A DNA stretch of 64,000 bases from Anaerolineales bacterium (lineage in GTDB: Bacteria; Chloroflexota; Anaerolineae; Anaerolineales; RBG-16-64-43), in NCBI GenBank assembly GCA_016932475.1, contig JAFGCU010000027.1:1-64000 (forward strand). Reading direction: 5' to 3'. Below, in pieces: positions 59,448 through 64,000 of the stretch. A program made the position numbers and the translations under genes. The stretch's first letter is position 1; every line of letters starts with the position of its first letter. The notes beneath the pieces were generated by a model. It did no database searches, was not told the DNA's origin, and saw nothing but the letters and a program-made list of their open reading frames with translations.

Positions 59448-60485
59448 CTAATCATGAAGATAGACCTCGGTCCCCTGCCCTTCGAACATCGGGGGGTCCG
59501 GGACCAGGTCGACGGTCGGATGGATCCAACGGTACAGCCAGCGCGCCTCATCCGGCCGCATGTTCAGGCAGCCCTGGCTGTTGGGGCGCCCGAAATCATT
59601 ATGCCAATAGGCGCCGTGGAACGCCGTTCCCAGGATGTGAAAGAACGACACCCATGGGACTCCCGGCAGTTCGTACGCGTCGAGGCTGGAAGTCAGGCGT
59701 CCGTTGCCCATATGGCGGCTGGGGACCTTCTCAAAAACCCGGAATCGGCCGACGGGGGTGACTGTCCGGCCCTGGCCGGGTTTGGGATCCTTGCGCAGCC
59801 AGCCGCTCGAGACTGTGGCGGTGAAGACGGGTTGTTCGTGCTCGAGAGCCGTCACCGTTTGCCGCGTCAGATCCACTTCGATCCGTTTGGCTTCGGGCGG
59901 GACCTCCGGGGATACCGGCGCCAGTTCCTCGGGCGTGAACGGGCGCAAGTGTTCGGCGCGGGCGAAAAATTTGTACCCCAAGCGGTCGTCGCGGATCGTG
60001 TACCACGCCCGGCCCTGCTCATCCATCCTCGCCCCCACAACCCACAGGACCGTCTTGTAGTACAGCCGGTAGAGCGGCGGGGCGGTTTCCGACGCCTCGT
60101 AGCGGGATTGGGTGTAGGGGACCGTCACTTCCGTCAGCATGCCGCCGACGGGGACGTCGTAAATGACTGGATTGAATTCGTAGCGGACTTCCTGAACATG
60201 AGCGGTATGCGCGTACCCATCTAATAGACGGAACCAGCGCGGGTTGCCTTCCGGACCGTTTTCACCCAGGACCTCCCCGAGCACGGTGACGATATGGTCG
60301 CGGTGAAGTTCCCGCAGGATGGGAGCCCGGGGATCCGGCTCGGTGCGAACGTCAACTCCGTAGGCGGTGGAACGGCCAAGGCTGTATGCCGGGGGCTGGT
60401 CTTCGGGCGGAGGCGCGGTGAAGGCCGAACCGGCCAGGGATGCTCCGGCCAGTTTTAAAAAAGACCGCCGCGAGCAGAGAGTCAT
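59448..60485 (-). CDS. Tat-exported L,D-transpeptidase (YkuD domain)
   Basis: The 345-residue protein starts with a Tat-like signal (SRRSFLKLAGASLAG, twin Arg at 6-7). An SH3-like region (about 35-100) and a middle domain follow. The YkuD domain (about 200-330) has HGAYWHNDFGRPNSQGCLNM, which supplies the catalytic His, Ser and Cys. It should make 3-3 cross-links in peptidoglycan or attach proteins outside the membrane. The Trm112-like gene is 16 bp upstream in the same direction. Tat export of an L,D-transpeptidase with its active Cys is uncommon. Confidence 0.92.
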   Translation of the reverse strand: MTLCSRRSFLKLAGASLAGSAFTAPPPEDQPPAYSLGRSTAYGVDVRTEPDPRAPILRELHRDHIVTVLGEVLGENGPEGNPRWFRLLDGYAHTAHVQEVRYEFNPVIYDVPVGGMLTEVTVPYTQSRYEASETAPPLYRLYYKTVLWVVGARMDEQGRAWYTIRDDRLGYKFFARAEHLRPFTPEELAPVSPEVPPEAKRIEVDLTRQTVTALEHEQPVFTATVSSGWLRKDPKPGQGRTVTPVGRFRVFEKVPSRHMGNGRLTSSLDAYELPGVPWVSFFHILGTAFHGAYWHNDFGRPNSQGCLNMRPDEARWLYRWIHPTVDLVPDPPMFEGQGTEVYLHD

Positions 60486-60501
60486 ATCAGGGACTGCGAT
60501 C

Positions 60502-60726
60502 CTACCCGGCGGGCGGCGGCACGGGGAGATCTTCGACCCGCACGCTCACCCAGCGGTCTCCTTCGTCGATCAGCATGACCGGGATCTCGTCGCGGATCGG
60601 ATACTTGCGGCCGCAGCCCGGCTCCTGACACACCAGCCAGGCATCCTTCTCAAGCTTCAACAAACCCTGCTTCTCCTGCACACACGCGGGGCATCGCAAT
60701 ATTTCGAGCAGATCGGGGGCAATCAT
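60502..60726 (-). CDS. Trm112-like zinc-binding protein
   Basis: The 74-residue protein has the Trm112 layout: [10 protein letters not shown] at the N-terminus, [22 protein letters not shown] in the second half, with two Cys pairs that bind zinc. Bacterial members activate or stabilise methyltransferases; the partner is not evident here. GGAGG lies 9 nt before the ATG at 60726. Co-transcribed with the L,D-transpeptidase gene. Confidence 0.88.
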   Translation of the reverse strand: MIAPDLLEILRCPACVQEKQGLLKLEKDAWLVCQEPGCGRKYPIRDEIPVMLIDEGDRWVSVRVEDLPVPPPAG

Positions 60727-60848
60727 GGGATAAGACCTCCACGCGGGTTGTTCCGCCGCTTTCGGATGATACTCCGTTCGAGCCGCTTCTTCCAGTGAGG
60801 GGAAAAATCCTCCCGGACAAAGCCCGGTCCCCCGAACTCGGGGGCGCG

Positions 60849-61727
60849 CTAAAGCAATCCGCCGGCGCGCAACCGGTTGACGATCTCGGAAACCGATTCC
60901 CATCGGTCCATCGTATAAAACAGGATCCCCGGGACGCCCGCGGCCAGAAGCTCCCGGCATTGGCGCTCGCCCAGCTCGATTCCGAAATCAGCGGACGCCT
61001 TTTTATCCTCCTCCGGGATCGCCGCCAGTTTCGTGCGCACCGGTTCGGGGATGCTGGCGCCGCAGGTGGCGGCGATGGACTCGGCGAGCTTGAGGTTGAG
61101 GATGGGCATCACGCCCGGCAGAATCGGGACGGTCACCCCGCGCGCCCGGCAGCGCTCGACGTAGTCGAAAAAGTACCGGTTGTCGTAAAAATAGTTGGTG
61201 ATGATGTATTCCGCGCCGAGATCGACTTTTCGTTTCAGGAAGTCCGCGTCGCGGTCGGGGCTTTCCGCCTGAAGGTGGCCTTCGGGGTACCCCGCCGCTC
61301 CGAGGCAGAAGGCATAACGCGGCCGGATGTACTCGAGAAGATCGGAGGCATACACCATGCTTTCCGCATGCGGCCGGAAGGCCGGGTCGCGCGGCGGGTC
61401 CCCGCGCACCACCAGGATGTTTTCCACACCGTGTTCCGAATACCCGCCGAGCGCCTCCGAAATTTCCGGCGGCCCCAGGCCGTACCCGGCGAAATACGCG
61501 ATGACCTCGAGCCCTTTTTCCTGCTTCAAACGCGCGGCAAGCTGGCGGGAACCCTCCCGGGTGGAACCGCCGGCGCCGAACGTGACCGTGACGAAATCCG
61601 GCGCGAGGGCCGTGAGTTTTTCGACGGTGCGGTCCAGGTTTTCCTGCGCTTTGGGCGTCTTCGCGGGGAAGAACTCAAACCCGAAGCACGGCTTCTGCTG
61701 CGTACGAAAACGGTCGACAATCCTCAT
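60849..61727 (-). CDS. metF: Methylenetetrahydrofolate reductase, with variant active-site segment
   Basis: It reduces 5,10-methylene-THF to 5-methyl-THF with FAD and NAD(P)H. The 292-residue TIM-barrel has the N-terminal [10 protein letters not shown] (catalytic Glu), [24 protein letters not shown] (FAD binding) and ITNYFYDN. The segment after strand 3, which normally reads AHLTC, reads AYFAGYG here, so a conserved His is missing. The reading frame is otherwise clean. It may be a variant with altered FAD binding or a specialised Chloroflexota form. The start was chosen at the first ATG with the family N-terminus. Confidence 0.88.
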   Translation of the reverse strand: MRIVDRFRTQQKPCFGFEFFPAKTPKAQENLDRTVEKLTALAPDFVTVTFGAGGSTREGSRQLAARLKQEKGLEVIAYFAGYGLGPPEISEALGGYSEHGVENILVVRGDPPRDPAFRPHAESMVYASDLLEYIRPRYAFCLGAAGYPEGHLQAESPDRDADFLKRKVDLGAEYIITNYFYDNRYFFDYVERCRARGVTVPILPGVMPILNLKLAESIAATCGASIPEPVRTKLAAIPEEDKKASADFGIELGERQCRELLAAGVPGILFYTMDRWESVSEIVNRLRAGGLL

Positions 61728-61801
61728 GATCCTTCCTCACTCCTGTATCGGATGGCAGGGAAGCGGGGCATCTGTTGGCATCCGCCGACAAGGCCGATAA
61801 A

Positions 61802-61863
61802 ATCCACGGAGGACACAGGGGGACGCAAATATTCTCCGTGGTCCTCCGTGCTCTCCGTGGATG
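61802..61863. repeat. Dispersed palindrome related to the CACGAAG type
   Basis: Arms ATCCACGGAGGACAC and CTCCGTGCTCTCCGTGGAT are complementary around a central CTCCGTGGTCCTCCGTG stretch. It lies between metF and the VanW gene. Confidence 0.65.
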
Positions 61864-61885
61864 AAGAAGCCTTCTCCACCGCCCT

Positions 61886-63784
61886 CTACGGCGGACAGGG
61901 GGCGTTCTCCTCGGGAGGCGTGAATTTATCCGGATGGTACTGGCACACCGCGCCCCAGGGGAGATAGTGGGTGACGAAGCGGTCCTGCAGGATCACCGAG
62001 CCGTTGCGCGAGACGGTGCGGGTGACGGTCACATCCGCGCCCCTGACCGCCCAATCCACCTGCTTCCAATCCTCCGCCAACGCGCTGTTTTCCTCCCATT
62101 TCGGATCCGGAGGATCGGTCTCGTTGGTGACGCCGGTGGAATAATACTGCACCGTGCGCCCGTCGGGCGTGGAATAAAAACGCCAGTACAGCCGCCCGGT
62201 GGATCGGTCCACTTCGGTTTCCATCAGGATCCAGTTGGCGGTATCGTTGGTGAATTTGAAATCCACATCCGGAAAGAAAACCGTCGCGTCAAACCCGGCC
62301 CCGAGATGAACCGGCCCGTCTCCGGATTCGTAGTAGCTAACCCGGTAGGCGTGCGAATGCCGCTCGGTGATCGGGAAGCCGGTCATGAAGACCACCCGGA
62401 AAAGGGTCGTGCTGACCTGGCACACGCCCCCGCCCGCGCCCTTGATCGTGCGGTTGCCCAGGATGATGAGCGCTTCGGCGTACCCGGTATCCAGGCTGAC
62501 ATCCCCGAGCTGCTGACCCATGGAAAAGCTTTCGCCCGGTTTGACCAGCACGCCGTTGAATTGCTCGGAAGCCAGGGTGATGTTGTGAATGCGGGTTTCC
62601 GCGGACCCCGCGAACGACGTCCATTGGTTCCCGTTCGGGAGCAGGCCGGTGATCCCGAGCGAGGCGGCGGTCATGTCGTCGCCGATTTCCGGTTCGACAA
62701 AATCGAAGCCGAGCGCGGCGCCATGGGCGCCCTGGGCCACGGCGGCCTGGATCAATTCGATGGACTTCACCACATTCAGTTCGCGCCCGCGGCTGGAGGG
62801 ATAGTACAGGGCCAGGGCATTGGCGGCATCATCGAACTGGTAGCGCGCGTTGGCCACCCGCCGGGAAAGGGACGCGGCCAGGGGCTGGAGCATCGCGGTC
62901 AGCTTGTTTTCATCGAGCGCCAGGATATAGCGCGCTCCGGAGGAATCGATCACCTTCCGGAAAGCAAGCATGTCCGCGATCATCGGCGGCGAGAGGACCC
63001 AGGAACCCGGGTCGCCGGCCACCGGCTCGCCGATCGAGAGGATGAAATCCTGCGCCAGCAGGGTCCGGGCCGCCTCGGCTTGTGACGATGCATCCAGCAC
63101 ATCCGGAGGGTATTCGATCATCTGCAGCGGGATTTCGGCATCGGCCAGATTGCCGATCGGGGCGGCAACCAGCTGCAGCATAGTCGACATATCCAACTGC
63201 TTCCCCATCTGGCCCGGTATCGCGGTCACCTCCATGCCGTGGAGTTCCAGCCTGGCTTCCAGTGCCGGCCGTTCCACCTCGGCTCCGATCCGCTGCAGAT
63301 AGGTCATCGCCCGTCCGAAGTCGAATTGCAGGACCGGCGCCACACCCACCCCGGTGAACCTGGCCTGCATCTGCCGTTCCAAATTCCCGAGCGGGTCCGC
63401 GATCCGTCCGATCGAATACGCATCGTTGATGGTGGCCAGCAGATCCAATCCCAGCCCCAGATCGGCCGGCGTCGCGATCCAGGTTTTATTTTCATATGTG
63501 AATTTAATCCGTCCGTCGCGGGGATAGTAGAAACCGTCGTTCAACCGGTACGCCGCTTCGGCGGCCGAGAGGCCGGACAAATCCAGACCGTAAACCGAGA
63601 CGCCGGGGAAAATCCTTCCGCTGTTGGTGGAATCGTAGACGGCGGCGGTGACCGCGAAAAGGATGACGACGCTCAACACGGCGGTCAGCACGACGGCCGC
63701 GGCGCGGATGATCGCCGGGGAAATTCCGGGGGAGCGGCCGGCGGGATCCGGCGCGGCGGAGGCGGTTTCCATCGGTGGATTCAT
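61886..63784 (-). CDS. VanW family membrane-anchored protein
   Basis: The 632-residue protein has a cytoplasmic start (1-25) and one transmembrane helix (about 28-52). Two putative peptidoglycan-binding repeats follow (PG_binding_4-like, about 60-330, starting IFPGVSVYGLDLSGLSAAEA and later QDFILSIGEP). The VanW domain lies at about 385-525 with ITLASEQFNGVLVKPGESFS and GAGGGVCQVSTTLFR, and a C-terminal beta domain follows. VanW proteins of this YoaR-like type are cell-wall associated; their activity is unresolved. A TATAAT is exactly 7 nt before the ATG, with no Shine-Dalgarno, so it is probably leaderless. Confidence 0.9.
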   Translation of the reverse strand: MNPPMETASAAPDPAGRSPGISPAIIRAAAVVLTAVLSVVILFAVTAAVYDSTNSGRIFPGVSVYGLDLSGLSAAEAAYRLNDGFYYPRDGRIKFTYENKTWIATPADLGLGLDLLATINDAYSIGRIADPLGNLERQMQARFTGVGVAPVLQFDFGRAMTYLQRIGAEVERPALEARLELHGMEVTAIPGQMGKQLDMSTMLQLVAAPIGNLADAEIPLQMIEYPPDVLDASSQAEAARTLLAQDFILSIGEPVAGDPGSWVLSPPMIADMLAFRKVIDSSGARYILALDENKLTAMLQPLAASLSRRVANARYQFDDAANALALYYPSSRGRELNVVKSIELIQAAVAQGAHGAALGFDFVEPEIGDDMTAASLGITGLLPNGNQWTSFAGSAETRIHNITLASEQFNGVLVKPGESFSMGQQLGDVSLDTGYAEALIILGNRTIKGAGGGVCQVSTTLFRVVFMTGFPITERHSHAYRVSYYESGDGPVHLGAGFDATVFFPDVDFKFTNDTANWILMETEVDRSTGRLYWRFYSTPDGRTVQYYSTGVTNETDPPDPKWEENSALAEDWKQVDWAVRGADVTVTRTVSRNGSVILQDRFVTHYLPWGAVCQYHPDKFTPPEENAPCPP

Positions 63785-63791
63785 GATGGAA

Positions 63792-63797
63792 ATTATA
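63792..63797 (-). promoter_or_regulatory. -10 box, probable leaderless start of the VanW gene
   Basis: TATAAT on the minus strand ends 7 nt before the ATG at 63784. Confidence 0.6.
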
Positions 63798-63873
63798 TCC
63801 CACGTGGGCGGGAAGCCGATCTTGTCCCGGCCGGCAATCCGAGGATTTTATCCGATTTCGCGCTTCTTCTCGC

Positions 63874-64000
63874 TTATGGTTTTTCCGCCCCTGCCGCGCG
63901 GTCGAAGATCCGCCGGAATTCCGCCTCGAACGCCGCGGCCAGCTCCGGGTCATCCAAGATCAGAAGGTCCTCGTCGTTTTTCTTCTCCGCGCTCTCGGTG
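63874..64000 (-). CDS. C-terminus of a phospholipase D-like protein (5' part outside window)
   Basis: Forty-one residues are visible, in frame from the right edge to a TAA at 63874-63876. They read TESAEKKNDEDLLILDDPEL then AAAFEAEFRRIFDRAAGAEK, the typical end of a PLD-superfamily domain following the second HKD motif. The enzyme could be a nuclease or lipase; the catalytic part is not in the window. Confidence 0.7.
   Translation of the reverse strand, partial: TESAEKKNDEDLLILDDPELAAAFEAEFRRIFDRAAGAEKP

Noticed and set aside
1-64000. tRNA or rRNA genes
   Set aside because: I looked for cloverleaf-like TTCGA-arm sequences and conserved rRNA blocks in the intergenic stretches and saw none I could support; a covariance-model scan would settle it.

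Overview
The window is a 64 kb piece of a GC-rich (about 60%) bacterial chromosome. Its gene content best fits a Chloroflexota (Anaerolineae-like) genome. The pointers are several LysM lipoproteins with Thr/Pro-rich linkers, a DUF5667/DUF5666 sigma-factor module, a mevalonate operon with archaeal-type HMG-CoA synthase, thiolase and DUF35 protein, VanW and DUF4097 proteins, and many GC-rich palindromic dispersed repeats. This is inferred from protein character; there is no rRNA or other phylogenetic marker to confirm it. I saw no tRNA, rRNA, CRISPR array, transposase or prophage.

Layout. 1-3.7 kb: an M16 peptidase pair (one subunit has lost the zinc motif) in an operon with UDP-glucose dehydrogenase. 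3.9-8.5 kb: Rrf2 regulator, small membrane protein, LysM protein, MFS transporter and a methyltransferase, with a REP-like repeat cluster. 8.7-19 kb: MrfA-like helicase carrying an HNH domain, small membrane proteins, RidA, a secreted gluzincin protease, a flippase-like protein, a PHP phosphoesterase and a LysM lipoprotein. 19.2-23.2 kb: mevalonate operon (class II HMG-CoA reductase, HMG-CoA synthase, DUF35, thiolase). 23.4-28.8 kb: a compact exosortase operon, consisting of a single apparent substrate, an XrtG-like exosortase, a processive GT2 glycosyltransferase and a large PTPS-related-type membrane protein, preceded by a strongly structured 61-nt leader. This is the most interesting system in the window. 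29-32.4 kb: ECF sigma factor with DUF5667 and DUF5666 proteins. 32.5-37.4 kb: Hsp20, sugar-type MFS, GH1 glucosidase, GNAT and PlsC. 37.5-42.4 kb: LysM lipoprotein, a class A PBP with long low-complexity tails, and a MaoC dehydratase. 42.5-43.8 kb: arsM/arsR with an operator inside the arsR promoter. 44-45.8 kb: a tandem gene duplicate, one copy broken by an in-frame stop. 46-49 kb: second ECF sigma/membrane partner pair and a DUF4097 protein. 49-56.6 kb: receiver protein overlapping polA, CapA-like protein, queG and a LysM protein. 56.7-59.2 kb: groES-groEL under a CIRCE element, and a single-domain response regulator. 59.4-64 kb: L,D-transpeptidase, Trm112-like protein, metF, VanW-like protein and the tail of a PLD-family enzyme.

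Together the genes emphasise cell-envelope construction: peptidoglycan polymerisation and cross-linking, LysM and VanW wall proteins, lipid acylation, nucleotide sugars, and a sortase-like anchoring route. Isoprenoid synthesis is present through the mevalonate route. Two ECF modules, CIRCE and ArsR supply visible regulation. Several genes have a -10 box exactly 6-7 nt before the start codon and no Shine-Dalgarno sequence, so leaderless transcription is probably common here.
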